Counted from the stretch's first letter, positions 55,100-64,000 are shown. The stretch: DNA of 64,000 nucleotides from Granulicella sp. (GCA_025408425.1 JANXYX010000006.1:43887-107886); one strand, 5' to 3'. Notes: generated from the letters alone by a model not told the origin. A program made the numbers and translations.

Positions 55100-56498
55100 A
55101 CCTCAAAGCCTCCGCAGGCAAAACCTTAGCCGCACTTCCACTCGGATACAGCGTCGCCACCAAACTAACTCCCAGCGACACCGCCGTCACAATCAGTGCA
55201 TCCACAAACTTCGGCGCAAACGGCAGATGATCGATGGAGTAAACCGCCGCATCCAGTTTGATGAACTGGTAGTGCCCACCTGCCCAACTCAAACCGTATC
55301 CCACCACCAACCCCAGAACCGTCCCAATCACGCTGATCAACAACCCCTGCAGCAGAAAGATCCGTCGCACCTGCTCTGCCCGCACCCCAAAGCTCATCAA
55401 CACCGCAATGTCCCTGGTCTTCTCCATCACCATCATGGTCAGCGCAATCAGAATATTCAGTGCCGCCACACAAACAATCAGTGCCAGCACGATAAACGTC
55501 ACCACCTGCTCCAGCTTCAGCGCCCGAAACAGCTCGCGATTCTGCTCCATCCAATTCGTCGTCTGGAACCCTGCTCCCGCGGCCTGTTCAATCGCCACTC
55601 CAACCCGGTCCGCATGATAAAGATCATCCACCTTGAAGCTGATCACCGAGATCAAATCCGGCTCATGAAACAGCCGCTGTGCATCCGTCAGCCGCATAAA
55701 CGCATAGCTCGAGTCGTACTGATAGAACCCCGACTTGAAAATCCCCACCACCGAAAACCGCTGGTACCGCGGCACCAATCCCAGCGGCGTCAGCTCCCCC
55801 TGCGGACTCGTCACCAGCACCGTATCCCCCACCCCCGCCCCAATCGTCTCCGCCAAATCCTTCCCAATCACAATCGGAGGAACCGCCGCCACCGCACCCA
55901 GCACCCGTGCCGCCTCAGCCTGCGCCTGCGCATCCACCGCCGCATCCTGCCGAACATCCTGCTCCCCCAACTCACTTATCTGCTGCTCCTCAGCCCCCTT
56001 CGAAGACTTGGCTGCCCCATGGCCCGCCTCTGGAACATGGGTTTCCACCACCGCAGCCCGCCCCGAAGCAACCGGCTCAAGCGCATCCGCTGACCCGTCC
56101 ACTACACTCTGCAACAAATCCCCCACCGTCTTCTCATCCTTCGGAATCACGCCCTTGATCAACGCCCCGCCACTCCGAGCCCCTCGCGAGATCAGCACCT
56201 GCCCATACAGCCCCGGAGCCGCCGCCGTCACCTGTGGAACCCCGCGCAACCGCTCCAGCAGCGCTCGCCAGTCCCGTATCCCATCCCCCTTCACCCGCAT
56301 CAACTCCACATGCGCGGTCGACCCCACCAGCCGCTCCTGCAAGTCCCGCCGCATCCCATTTGTAATCGCCAGTGCAATAATCAGCGAAGCCACCCCCGCA
56401 GCCACCCCAATCACGCTGATAGCGGTAATCACCCCTACAACCGCCTGCCGCCGCTTCGCCCGCAGATACCGCATCGCAATAAATAATTCAAATCTCAT
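55092..56498 (-). CDS. LolC/LolE-like ABC transporter permease
   Basis: 468 residues, four membrane helices. FIAMRYLRAKRRQAVVGVIT and SVIGVAAGVASLIIALAITN give the N-terminal helix, then a periplasmic MacB-type domain, then the three-helix FtsX-like block (VTFIVLALIVCVAALNILIA, DIAVLMSFGVRAEQVRRIFL, LLISVIGTVLGLVVGYGLSW). LolC/E proteins are about 400-415 residues. The excess lies in a periplasmic insert at about 140-200, rich in Ala, Glu and Gln, which is probably disordered. It moves lipoproteins from the inner membrane with LolD. The start overlaps the stop of the propeller gene (ATGA). Only one permease is present, so it may act as a homodimer (LolF-like). Confidence 0.9.
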   Translation of the reverse strand: MRFELFIAMRYLRAKRRQAVVGVITAISVIGVAAGVASLIIALAITNGMRRDLQERLVGSTAHVELMRVKGDGIRDWRALLERLRGVPQVTAAAPGLYGQVLISRGARSGGALIKGVIPKDEKTVGDLLQSVVDGSADALEPVASGRAAVVETHVPEAGHGAAKSSKGAEEQQISELGEQDVRQDAAVDAQAQAEAARVLGAVAAVPPIVIGKDLAETIGAGVGDTVLVTSPQGELTPLGLVPRYQRFSVVGIFKSGFYQYDSSYAFMRLTDAQRLFHEPDLISVISFKVDDLYHADRVGVAIEQAAGAGFQTTNWMEQNRELFRALKLEQVVTFIVLALIVCVAALNILIALTMMVMEKTRDIAVLMSFGVRAEQVRRIFLLQGLLISVIGTVLGLVVGYGLSWAGGHYQFIKLDAAVYSIDHLPFAPKFVDALIVTAVSLGVSLVATLYPSGSAAKVLPAEALRYE

Positions 56499-58705
56499 CG
56501 CTCGCGCACCACAGCCTTCACCGTAACCGCATTCTCCAGCCGGTCATAAACCCGCACCGCAATCACATGCTCCTTCGCATCTGTAACCGGAACCGTCACA
56601 TTCTGAATCGCCGCTATAAATTCATACCGCTCCATCAGTGAGTCCGACACTTTTCCCACCGGCTCCACATACTGCCAAGGCCCGGCATCCACGCTGTACT
56701 CCGCATGGCTGATCGGCGAAACCGCGTCCCGCGCTTCAAACCTCGCATGTATCTTCGTGCCGCTCATCTCCGCCACCAGAGCCCCCGGCACCGGCGGAGT
56801 CGTATCCACCACAAACACCTCACTCACCCGCTCGCCTGTCAGCGCATCCGCATCCGTATGGACCGGCGCGTCACTTGCCACCACCTTCACCGCATAGCTC
56901 CCATCCGGTAGTAACCCCGTATCAAAGCTATAAAATCGGTCGCTGATCTTATCCTTCAGCAACCGCCAGTTCGCTTCACCCATCCCGCGATACCACACCG
57001 CAAACATCAGATCGTCACCATTCTCATCATGCGCAAGCCACCGGACCGTCATCGCCGTCTTGTCCTTCTGCGCAGTCAGTGGAGCCGTACTCGCATCCGG
57101 CGAGAACGTCACCACAGCAGCAGCAGGGAAGCCCACCTGCACCGTCGTACTCGGCACTACGCCCCCACCTGCCGCAACCCTGGCTCCTGCCTGCACCACC
57201 ATCTCATCCACCACGGGAGCCACGTTCTTCGGCAGATAATTCAGCCCCACCGAATCCAGCGTCCCTCCCACCCGCAGCACTGCCTTCCACTGCACAAACC
57301 TCGCAGCCGGAACCCCCACCACACCATCCGCACTCACCCGCGACCAATCACTCCACCCCATCAGCGCACTCGGAACATTACCGCTTCGCACATATAAATC
57401 CACCCCAGCAGACCCCTGCGCCCGAAGCTCAGCTCGCCCCCACTGCGAGAACCCCTGCGCATCAAAAACTTCGCTCGTGTAGGTCGCATCCTTCGCCACC
57501 GCATCCCCCAGCCGGAACACCTTCCCGCTATTACTCGTCCCCACCAGCAGACCCCCCGGAACATCCGCAAACGCCATCCCCTGCGCAGCCTCCAGGTGCG
57601 CCAGGTCCGTAAACCGTCCCGACCCATCCGTATCCACCCGATACACCCGTCCCCGATTTCCCGTAGCCGCCAGCAGGCTCCCATTCCGCATCGTCAGCGC
57701 ATACACCACGTCATCCTTCAACGTCAGCAACCGCCGCGGAGCACCATCCACACCAATCCTGTAGATCTCCGTCCCATCCGGAACCAGCGCGTTCGCACCG
57801 GCCGCCGAAGCCGAACCCGGCTGCGAAAACGTCACCGTCACTCCCACCGCTCCCGTTACAGGCAACGGAGGCAGGTTCATCCCTCCCTTGGCGCCCACAC
57901 CAGCGACATACACATTCCCGGCCCCGTCCATCGCCAGTGCTGTAATCTCCTTCCGTGTCGCCGCATATACCGCAAACGGCTTGGCTCCCACCGTGCCAGT
58001 CGCGAACTTGTAAATCACCCCAGCCCCATCACTCCCTGCCCACAGCGTCCCATCCGGCCCCAGCAACAAACACCGAATATGCTGGTCACCTGTTCGGAAC
58101 AGTACCTCCGCCTTGCCCCCACCCGCTGGTACGCGGTACACCACCGCCGGAGCACCCGCCGCCACATAAATCTCTCCGCCCTTACCAATCGCCAGATCCC
58201 AGAGGTACTTGGGCTTCTCCTCCGTCATCGCCGAATCGAATACCACCGCACCCGCTGCACCCGCCTTCGCTCCCGCAGCAATCCGATAAATCTTCCCATC
58301 CGGAGAGGTAGCCGCCAGCACACTCCCATCCGCCGCCACCCGCAGCGCCTGCACCGCCAGCTCCTTACTCGTAAAGATCTTCGTCGCATTGTCGTCACGC
58401 GTCGTTCCAGAGACCGTCAACCGCATCACAGCCGCCGATCCACTCGTCGTCCCGCCCAGCCCCACATATGCATTTCCATGCACATCGCCAGCCAGTGACC
58501 ACACATAGCTGCCACCAGTCGCATACAGCAAAGAACTCTCCGGCCCAGCCTCCAGCCGCCCGTCGCTACGAATCGCCACGCCCTCCGCCGAGCCCTTCTG
58601 CAACTCGTCGTACCGGTCCACGCTCCACAGTTTCGTCCCCTGTGCCATCGCGCAGCAGGGAAGCAGAACACCCATCGTCACAACCACCACAAAACGTCGC
58701 ATCAT
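56495..58705 (-). CDS. Secreted beta-propeller protein with C-terminal Ig-like region
   Basis: 736 residues. A signal peptide (FVVVVTMGVLLPCCAMAQ) is followed by a series of four-strand repeats typical of NHL or SMP-30-like propellers: VWSLAGDVHGNAYVGLGG, LWDLAIGKGGEIYVAAG, IRCLLLGPDGTLWAGSDGAG and ITALAMDGAGNVYVAGVG. From about residue 560 it is Ig/FN3-like and includes SEVFVVDTTPPVPGALVAEM. No catalytic motif is evident. It is the first gene of the operon leading to LolC/E (ATGA overlap), so its export or partner function may concern the envelope. Two adjacent Met make the first codon uncertain by one. Confidence 0.82.
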   Translation of the reverse strand: MMRRFVVVVTMGVLLPCCAMAQGTKLWSVDRYDELQKGSAEGVAIRSDGRLEAGPESSLLYATGGSYVWSLAGDVHGNAYVGLGGTTSGSAAVMRLTVSGTTRDDNATKIFTSKELAVQALRVAADGSVLAATSPDGKIYRIAAGAKAGAAGAVVFDSAMTEEKPKYLWDLAIGKGGEIYVAAGAPAVVYRVPAGGGKAEVLFRTGDQHIRCLLLGPDGTLWAGSDGAGVIYKFATGTVGAKPFAVYAATRKEITALAMDGAGNVYVAGVGAKGGMNLPPLPVTGAVGVTVTFSQPGSASAAGANALVPDGTEIYRIGVDGAPRRLLTLKDDVVYALTMRNGSLLAATGNRGRVYRVDTDGSGRFTDLAHLEAAQGMAFADVPGGLLVGTSNSGKVFRLGDAVAKDATYTSEVFDAQGFSQWGRAELRAQGSAGVDLYVRSGNVPSALMGWSDWSRVSADGVVGVPAARFVQWKAVLRVGGTLDSVGLNYLPKNVAPVVDEMVVQAGARVAAGGGVVPSTTVQVGFPAAAVVTFSPDASTAPLTAQKDKTAMTVRWLAHDENGDDLMFAVWYRGMGEANWRLLKDKISDRFYSFDTGLLPDGSYAVKVVASDAPVHTDADALTGERVSEVFVVDTTPPVPGALVAEMSGTKIHARFEARDAVSPISHAEYSVDAGPWQYVEPVGKVSDSLMERYEFIAAIQNVTVPVTDAKEHVIAVRVYDRLENAVTVKAVVRER

Positions 58706-58756
58706 CTTGCCTCTGAGTCTAAAGCACGCACTCTCCTACACCGCCATCTCAAACAG

Positions 58757-58783
58757 AAAGGCGAGAGCCGAAGCCCTCGCCTT
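58757..58783 (-). terminator. Rho-independent terminator after the alcohol dehydrogenase gene
   Basis: On the minus strand AAGGCGAGGGC and GCTCTCGCCTT close around a TTCG tetraloop with one G-U pair, followed by TCTG. It lies 57 nt after the dehydrogenase stop and before the propeller gene. Confidence 0.65.
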
Positions 58784-58839
58784 CCTTGATCCGTCCTCGC
58801 TTTTGATCCGCGTTCCTCCGCGAAAAACCGTGGCCGATA

Positions 58840-59847
58840 CTAGTTCGCCAGAACTGCGCGATACCGGATCCCATTCTTCTTCACCTTGGCCACCGCATCA
58901 TTTGCCTTGGCCATCGCGAAGCGCTCCGTAATTGCCTTCACATTGTGACGAGCGGCAACGTCCAGCATCTCGTGCAGGTCCCGTGGACTTCCTGTCGGAC
59001 TGCCCGCAATCGCCCGCTGGCCGCCAATCAACGGAAACGCCTGAAGCGCAATCGCTGAAGGAGGAACCCCCACGATACAAAGCGTTCCCTTGGGGCGCAG
59101 TGCATTCACATACCCCTGCCAGTCTTGGTCCGCGCTTACCGTGCTCAGCAGAAAGTCGAACGATCCCGCCACCTTCTTCAGCGCACCTGTATCTCGCGTA
59201 TTCACAAAGTGGTGTGCTCCCATCGACTTAGCCTCTTGCTCCTTGTCTTTCGAGGTAGAGAAAGCCGTCACCTCAGCGCCAAACGCCTTCGCAAACTGCA
59301 AGCCCATGTGCCCCAGACCGCCAATCCCAATCACGCCCACCCGCGACGACGGCCGCACACCATGGTTCCGCAGCGGGCTATATACCGTAATTCCGCCACA
59401 CAGCAGCGGAGCAACATTCTCGCTCTCCAGTACCGTCGGCACCGGAATCGCAAACTTCGAATTCACTCGGATGCGGTCGGCATACCCGCCATTCCGTCCG
59501 ACGCACGTCGGCTGAGACTTCGCGCACAGGTGCTCATCCCCTTGACGGCACCACTCACAAATTCCGCAACTGTCTGACTGCCAGCCAATCCCGACGCGCT
59601 CACCCACCGTACGGTCTGCCACCGCAGATCCCACGGCAATCACGCTCCCCACAATCTCATGCCCAGGAATGAATGGAAACTTGCTCAACCCCCAGTCGTT
59701 ATCGATCAAATGAACATCGCTATGGCACACGCCACAGTGAGAGATCTTTACCTCAACCTCGTTGGCGCTCAACTCGCCCGGATCATACTTGTAAGGCAGC
59801 AAATGTGCGCCCGCCGCATGTACTGCCAACCCATGTATTTCACTCAT
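58840..59847 (-). CDS. Zinc-dependent alcohol/aldehyde dehydrogenase (YahK/CAD-like)
   Basis: 335 residues, MDR fold. The catalytic zinc site has C38 (SHCGVCHSD) and H63-E64 (PGHEIVG). The structural zinc Cys lie in DSCGICEWCRQGDEHLC, the Rossmann motif is GIGGLGHMGLQFAKAFGAEV, and C in APLLCGGITVYSPL is the third catalytic ligand. The pattern is that of NADPH-preferring cinnamyl-alcohol/YahK dehydrogenases, which reduce aldehydes. AAGGGAAAG precedes the ATG; the longer frame upstream has no support. It stands alone with its own terminator. Confidence 0.93.
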   Translation of the reverse strand: MSEIHGLAVHAAGAHLLPYKYDPGELSANEVEVKISHCGVCHSDVHLIDNDWGLSKFPFIPGHEIVGSVIAVGSAVADRTVGERVGIGWQSDSCGICEWCRQGDEHLCAKSQPTCVGRNGGYADRIRVNSKFAIPVPTVLESENVAPLLCGGITVYSPLRNHGVRPSSRVGVIGIGGLGHMGLQFAKAFGAEVTAFSTSKDKEQEAKSMGAHHFVNTRDTGALKKVAGSFDFLLSTVSADQDWQGYVNALRPKGTLCIVGVPPSAIALQAFPLIGGQRAIAGSPTGSPRDLHEMLDVAARHNVKAITERFAMAKANDAVAKVKKNGIRYRAVLAN

Positions 59848-59992
59848 TGAATCTTTCCCTTTTATGCGAACTGTTAGTCTGCCAGCCCACTTCGTTGATG
59901 CTACAACAACGCCCCCTGCATAACTTCCTCGATTGCGGGCCCCGCTGGAAAAACCCCGGTTTCCCCTGCATCTCACCTGCAAATCGGCTGGT

Positions 59993-61879
59993 CTACCGCA
60001 CCATCAGCGTCAATACCTGCGATCCGCTCACCGCATACTCCATCTTCGCAGATCCAGCTTCCAGCACGCTCTCACCCGTCAGTTGCATCTTCTGGGACTC
60101 CTTCAGGGGCTCCAGAACGTTCACCATCGACAGCGGAACTCCCGACAGTGCTCCGGAGTCCAGAACTGCTTGTGCCACATGGTCCAGCAGAATCACGTAC
60201 AACGCATTATTGGCGTGTAACCGGTTTATCTGTATTACCGCGTCCGACAGGCCAATCGCCCGTTGCCCTGCCACCCCCGATGCATTCATCAACCGGTCCA
60301 CCGTGGCCCCATCGCAGATCGCCACTCGCACCGGTCCCGGCGAAACACTCGCCGGCAGCTTGAACTTCACCCTCACGACTCGGGCCTCCGACCGGTAAGG
60401 CCGCATCCTCGCTTCCACCTCCACCTCGTCTCCCGCCCTTACTTCGCTTCGGCTTAGCCGGGCCGTCTCCAGCACCGCGGTCTTGCGCTCGGGAATCGCC
60501 TCTACCCGCAGCCTGAGCCCCAGCACCACCGGCGGTTCCAACGCATTTTCATAAACCCGGTTGAACCGGTCCCCCACCATCAGCGCTGCATTCACCGCAC
60601 CGGGATTAAATTCATTCTGCGTCATCAACCCCTCTACCTTCACTGGCGGTTGTCCCTCCAGCGTCAGCTCTCCCTTTACCAGGTAACTCATATCCGCTGC
60701 AGATATGTTCGTCCCCTGCAAGCTCTGATACACCGAAACCAGCATCGCTGAAGGCGTCAGTTGCCGATTGTCCAGCACTTCAAAATGCAGTGTCCTCTCC
60801 GCCACACCCTTTGCATCCGGCACTACTTCCACGGTCACCGGAATCATCCGCGCCGTCATCCCGAACTGCCCCATAATCGCCGAAGCACGGTCCTCCGTAA
60901 ACGCACCCACGGTCTCCGTCGTATTCACAATCTTGAAAGCATTCAAGGGAGACGCCAGCGTCGCCACCACATTTGCCTTCGTCATCGGCATATCCACCCG
61001 CCCGAACTGCGTAATCGGGTGCCCACACGCCAGCAGCCGCGTCGGATCCACATACGTCACCGTACAAGTACCCGCCATCGAGAGGTCTCCGCGCACCAGT
61101 ACCGCACTCACCGCACTTCCCGGCACCAAAGGCTCTGGCTGCGCCGCCCCGGAATCTGACCCGCCCAGTCCCGCCACCGGAGTCAAACCCATCCCCCGAA
61201 AGCGTTCCCCAAACCGCTCCACCGCCTCCTGGCTGAACCCTCCGCCAAACACCAGCGGAGTCTCCATCGCCTGCATCTCCATCCCCGTGCGACTCACCCT
61301 GCCACCCGCCAAGGAACTGTCTTCCTGGGCTGCCAGCGACCCGCGAGTCAAGGGTCCTAAGGCTGCACTTGCCGCTGCTTGCCCTCCCGCCCCATCCCGT
61401 ACCCCCAGCATCAGTTCGATCGGCGTAATCCCTGCAATCGGATCCTTGCTGAACTGCCCAATCCGGTAGCTCAGCGCACCCGCCAGCCGCCCGTCGATAT
61501 ACACCGGACTGCCACTCATACCTGCGACCACCCCCGTGTACTCCGGCTTCGTCCCATGCAATCGCGCCAGAATCATGTCCTGACCCGGCCCCAGCGAGTC
61601 CTTCAGAACCCCCAGAATCTCCACTTCCATCGGTTCCGGGACTACCCCCTCGAAGACCGTATAAGCCACCCCTCGTTGTCCTCGTCTCACCTCTGCAAGG
61701 GGAAAGATCTTCGTATTCAGCGGTGCCGCCATCGGCATGGACGCCCCTGGCGCCGCGATCCCAGCAACATTTGCCGGCACTTGACCCCAGGCCACGCACA
61801 GTCCCCATGATCCGTCCAGCAAAGTCAAACCCAGTGCCAGGCTCTGTGCTACCCGAAGCGACTTTCTTGTAGTCTTCAC
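59993..61879 (-). CDS. SpoIVB/S55-peptidase-like secreted protein
   Basis: 628 residues from a GTG. A signal peptide-like start (LRVAQSLALGLTLLDGSWGL) precedes the S55 region: EVRRGQRGVAYTVFEG, then GPGQDMILARLHG, then the Ser motif GMSGSPVYIDG (120-130) and FSKDPIAGITPIELML. The His motif comes later, LLACGHPITQFG (His at about 287), reverse to B. subtilis SpoIVB, where His precedes Ser. A long C-terminal region of beta type follows. The variant occurs in non-sporulating bacteria, and whether it cleaves proteins is unproven. It is divergent from the VWFA gene (102 nt between). Confidence 0.8.
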   Translation of the reverse strand: MKTTRKSLRVAQSLALGLTLLDGSWGLCVAWGQVPANVAGIAAPGASMPMAAPLNTKIFPLAEVRRGQRGVAYTVFEGVVPEPMEVEILGVLKDSLGPGQDMILARLHGTKPEYTGVVAGMSGSPVYIDGRLAGALSYRIGQFSKDPIAGITPIELMLGVRDGAGGQAAASAALGPLTRGSLAAQEDSSLAGGRVSRTGMEMQAMETPLVFGGGFSQEAVERFGERFRGMGLTPVAGLGGSDSGAAQPEPLVPGSAVSAVLVRGDLSMAGTCTVTYVDPTRLLACGHPITQFGRVDMPMTKANVVATLASPLNAFKIVNTTETVGAFTEDRASAIMGQFGMTARMIPVTVEVVPDAKGVAERTLHFEVLDNRQLTPSAMLVSVYQSLQGTNISAADMSYLVKGELTLEGQPPVKVEGLMTQNEFNPGAVNAALMVGDRFNRVYENALEPPVVLGLRLRVEAIPERKTAVLETARLSRSEVRAGDEVEVEARMRPYRSEARVVRVKFKLPASVSPGPVRVAICDGATVDRLMNASGVAGQRAIGLSDAVIQINRLHANNALYVILLDHVAQAVLDSGALSGVPLSMVNVLEPLKESQKMQLTGESVLEAGSAKMEYAVSGSQVLTLMVR

Positions 61880-61981
61880 GTCTACAGATTAGTAGCGGGG
61901 AAGCCGCAACGCAAAGGGCCCCGCCGCCGGCCACCATCGCCGGACACATTCTCAACCGATTCGGGAGTAAAGTTTCTAGCA

Positions 61982-63148
61982 ATGACTATTCGTCCGCATC
62001 ACTCGGTACTCACCCTCGCCGCTCTGCTCCTGTTTGCCCTTCAAGTCCCCTCCATCCACGCCCAGGAGGCTCCTTCCTCGACGACACCTCCCCACCAGGC
62101 CGCCCCTGACGATGGAGGCCCCGTGACCGACAACGGCACCATCATCCTCAAGAAAAAGAAAGAAACGGAACAGCCCTCCGCACCCGTCGCACCTGCCGAA
62201 CCCAAGGTCAAAAACCCCAACAACGAGACCTACTCCATCCGTGTCGACGTCCCCATCGTCAACCTCGACGTCAACGTCATCCTGGATAAGTCCCATCAGT
62301 TTGTCCCCGGCCTCAAGGCAGGAAACTTTCAGGTCCTCGAAGACGGCGTGCCCCAGGCCATCACCAGCGTCCGCACTGCGCAGACCCCCATCACGGCCGT
62401 CATGCTCCTGGAGTTCGCTGCCAACAGCTACTACTTCATCCGCGACATGCAGAACGCCTCTTACAGCTTCTTCCGGTCGCTCCGTCCAGACGATTACATC
62501 GCCGTCATCACCTACGACCTCCGCACCCATATCCTCACCGACTTCACCAACAACAAAGACACCGTCGGCATGACCATCCAGTCCCTCCAGATCCCCGGCT
62601 TCTCTGATACCAACCTCTTCGACGCTCTCTACGAAACTCTCGATCGCACCAGCCGCATTGAGGGACGCAAATACATCATCCTCATCGGCACCGGCCGCGA
62701 CACCTTCTCCAGGATCACCCTCGATAAGATCCTCGCCAAGATCAAGGCCACCCCCAACGTCACCATCTTCTCCATCGGCACCGGCGCACTTGTCCGCGAA
62801 CTCGCTGATGCCCAGGGCGGCATGGGCGGAATCCAGCGCCTCGACTACCTGCAGGCTGAAAATCAGATGAAGTCCTTCGCCCAGATGACCGGTGGACTCA
62901 GCTTCAATCCGCTCTTCCAGGGCGCACTACCAGACATCTTCGCTCAAATCAACGACTCCATCCGCAACGAGTACGTCATCACCTATCGCCCCACGAACAA
63001 CCGCAACGACGGCTCCTACCGCAAGGTCAAAGTCTCCCTCGTCGACAACGAAGGCCACCCCCTCCAGATGCAGGACGAAAAGCACAAATCCCTCAAGTAC
63101 TCGGTCATCGCCCGCGACGGCTACAAAGCCAAACAGGAAGTCGAATAA
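61982..63148 (+). CDS. VWFA-domain protein, acidobacterial type, degenerate MIDAS
   Basis: 388 residues with a signal peptide (LAALLLFALQVPSIHAQ) and a Pro/Gln/Lys-rich linker. The conserved pre-domain reads IRVDVPIVNLDVNVILDKSH and FQVLEDGVPQAITSV. The von Willebrand A domain follows (about 138-300). In this Acidobacteria family the metal site normally begins D-x-S-x-S; here it reads MLLEFAANSYY, so Asp is Glu and the Ser are lost. The Thr loop (FSDTNLFDAL) and the GTGRDTFS strand remain. Metal-dependent adhesion is thus doubtful. The C-terminus (RNEYVITYRPTNNRNDGSYR) is typical of the family. Function unknown. Confidence 0.87.
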   Translation: MTIRPHHSVLTLAALLLFALQVPSIHAQEAPSSTTPPHQAAPDDGGPVTDNGTIILKKKKETEQPSAPVAPAEPKVKNPNNETYSIRVDVPIVNLDVNVILDKSHQFVPGLKAGNFQVLEDGVPQAITSVRTAQTPITAVMLLEFAANSYYFIRDMQNASYSFFRSLRPDDYIAVITYDLRTHILTDFTNNKDTVGMTIQSLQIPGFSDTNLFDALYETLDRTSRIEGRKYIILIGTGRDTFSRITLDKILAKIKATPNVTIFSIGTGALVRELADAQGGMGGIQRLDYLQAENQMKSFAQMTGGLSFNPLFQGALPDIFAQINDSIRNEYVITYRPTNNRNDGSYRKVKVSLVDNEGHPLQMQDEKHKSLKYSVIARDGYKAKQEVE

Positions 63149-63171
63149 CTCTTCCAGGTCGAGACTGGGAT

Positions 63172-63203
63172 CCCCCGACGAGCGCGACTGCTCGTTGAGG
63201 GGG
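63172..63203. terminator. Hairpin between VWFA and DinB genes
   Basis: CCCCCGACGAGC pairs with GCTCGTTGAGGGGG (two-base bulge) around a 6-nt loop in the gap between convergent genes. No long U-run. Confidence 0.42.
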
Positions 63204-63263
63204 AGAAGGATGCGAAGCCAGCAATCTGACTCATCCTCGCAACTCAATCGTGAAGTCGTAGAT

Positions 63264-63758
63264 CTACCGCGGCCGCGGAATACTCAAGTCCAGGTCTGTC
63301 CCCGCCATCTGCTTCGTCAGCACCATCACCTGACCCACATGCAGTTGCACATGTCCCACCACCTGGTAGATCGCCTCCAGCACAGACACTACGCCATACT
63401 GAGGATTGATCCTCTCCGTCAGGCGCTCATGCGGCAGGGAAGTGATCACTTTCCGGGCCTCCTCCACCGTGTCGGCAAACTGCTTGCCTAGCTCCGCTCC
63501 GCTCACCCCACCTCGGGTAGAAAACTCTATCTCCCGCACCCGCACATCCGCTGCCCCGGCGACACCATGCATGATCCACTGCCGCATATTCCCGCACAAG
63601 TGAAGCACCAGGTTCCCAACCGCGTTCTCGTGCTCACCACTTCGCCGCCAGATCTGCTCATCATCCAGTCGTTCCAGGCAAGCAGTCATACTCCCGGCCA
63701 TCTGCACTAGCTTCCGGTCAGAAAAATCCAAAAATAGCGTCGCCACTTCGTTGCTCAT
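63264..63758 (-). CDS. DinB/DUF1572-family protein
   Basis: 164 residues, four-helix DinB fold. The three metal-ligand His are in NLVLHLCGNMRQWIM and GHVQLHVGQVMVLTK. The order (His in helix 2, H-x3-H in helix 4) is that of DinB-like proteins, some of which are thiol-dependent S-transferases. No substrate is known. It is convergent with the VWFA gene, and its upstream region leads into the tRNA promoter. Confidence 0.85.
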   Translation of the reverse strand: MSNEVATLFLDFSDRKLVQMAGSMTACLERLDDEQIWRRSGEHENAVGNLVLHLCGNMRQWIMHGVAGAADVRVREIEFSTRGGVSGAELGKQFADTVEEARKVITSLPHERLTERINPQYGVVSVLEAIYQVVGHVQLHVGQVMVLTKQMAGTDLDLSIPRPR

Positions 63759-63834
63759 CCTCGTATCTTATTCCCCGGCTTGTACTCTAGGGCAGTCTGC
63801 CGTCAACTTGCGATAACTAAATCGCCTCGCCGCG

Positions 63835-63863
63835 TTGACCCCAACCCACTCATTCAGTACACT
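63835..63863 (+). promoter_or_regulatory. Sigma-70 promoter of the tRNA gene
   Basis: TTGACC (63835-63840) and TACACT (63858-63863) are separated by 17 nt and end 60 nt before the tRNA. It is the best-placed promoter match in this gap. Confidence 0.55.
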
Positions 63864-63923
63864 CAAAAAGGCGGTCAGCGATCACCCAATGTTCCTGACC
63901 TCGCAGCGGCACCATCCCTGCAT

Positions 63924-63997
63924 TGCCCCCTCGTTCAATGGTAGGACTAGCGACTCTGACTCGCTCGATCGGGGTTCGAATCCCTGGGGGGCAACCA
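63924..63997 (+). tRNA. tRNA-Gln (anticodon CTG)
   Basis: A full cloverleaf of 74 nt with encoded CCA. Acceptor TGCCCCC pairs with GGGGGCA, then discriminator A and CCA. The D arm is GTTC-AATGGTA-GGAC. The anticodon stem is AGCGA/TCGCT with loop CTCTGAC (anticodon CTG, reads CAG). The T arm is CGGGG-TTCGAAT-CCCTG with one G-U pair. Helices and conserved bases are all in place, so it should be functional. Confidence 0.95.
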
Positions 63998-64000
63998 AAA

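Noticed and set aside
60780..61982. 400-codon open frame on the minus strand overlapping the S55-like gene in another frame
   Set aside because: Gly/Asp-rich, no known domain, and the S55 motifs are in the competing frame.

Overview
The window is high-GC bacterial chromosome that most resembles an acidobacterium of the class Terriglobia (Edaphobacter/Granulicella/Terriglobus-like). Pointers are a VWFA-domain protein of the acidobacterial type, a homodimeric pyruvate dehydrogenase E1 (AceE), a zinc-ribbon threonine-synthase-like gene next to a ubiquitin-like sulfur carrier, a Gram-negative envelope gene set (Wza, Wzc, Wzi, TolC, Lol-type ABC) and short REP-like palindromes between genes. This placement is inferred from protein resemblance only; there is no rRNA in the window. 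I recognise no phage, transposase, CRISPR array or replication origin.

Layout. 1-4.1 kb: the start of a GH13 alpha-amylase gene, a truncated AI-2E-type permease, and a two-gene ABC importer (fused double permease plus ATPase with an AAA-associated tail). 4.2-15.7 kb: a CheY-like regulator, then an extracellular polysaccharide locus (Wzc-type kinase, Wza-type export protein, two glycosyltransferases, WcaF-like acetyltransferase), with divergent UDP-glucose dehydrogenase and UDP-xylose synthase supplying UDP-sugars and a Wzi-like outer-membrane protein at the far end. 15.8-24.6 kb: a degenerate E1-alpha paralogue beside aceE, argJ, and a pentose group (araD, xylB, Gfo/Idh oxidoreductase). 24.9-33.6 kb: TolC and HlyD export pair, a DedA-rhodanese fusion, a TonB remnant, UbiD decarboxylase, cupin, two secreted proteins and a lone NuoI.

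33.7-40.5 kb is a sulfur and one-carbon region. MetH is split into two translationally coupled genes, followed by a pseudo-receiver. Next comes a SAM-I-type riboswitch with a terminator upstream of an operon of a threonine-synthase-like PLP enzyme and a ThiS/MoaD-like protein whose Gly-Gly is followed by Ile-Ala. I read that operon as a candidate protein-thiocarboxylate route to cysteine or homocysteine rather than threonine synthesis. It is the most interesting item in the window.

40.6-53.4 kb is a proteostasis block: lon, an SGNH hydrolase, clpX, clpP and tig (with a His-rich N-terminal extension), and further on clpC, with a mutarotase-like protein, a family 5 uracil-DNA glycosylase and small membrane proteins between. 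53.6-63.8 kb holds a Lol-type ABC operon interrupted by an AhpD-like gene and a (TTGCTC)n microsatellite joined to a REP-like palindrome, then a beta-propeller protein, a zinc alcohol dehydrogenase, an S55-type protein, the VWFA protein and a DinB protein. A tRNA-Gln(CTG) closes the window.
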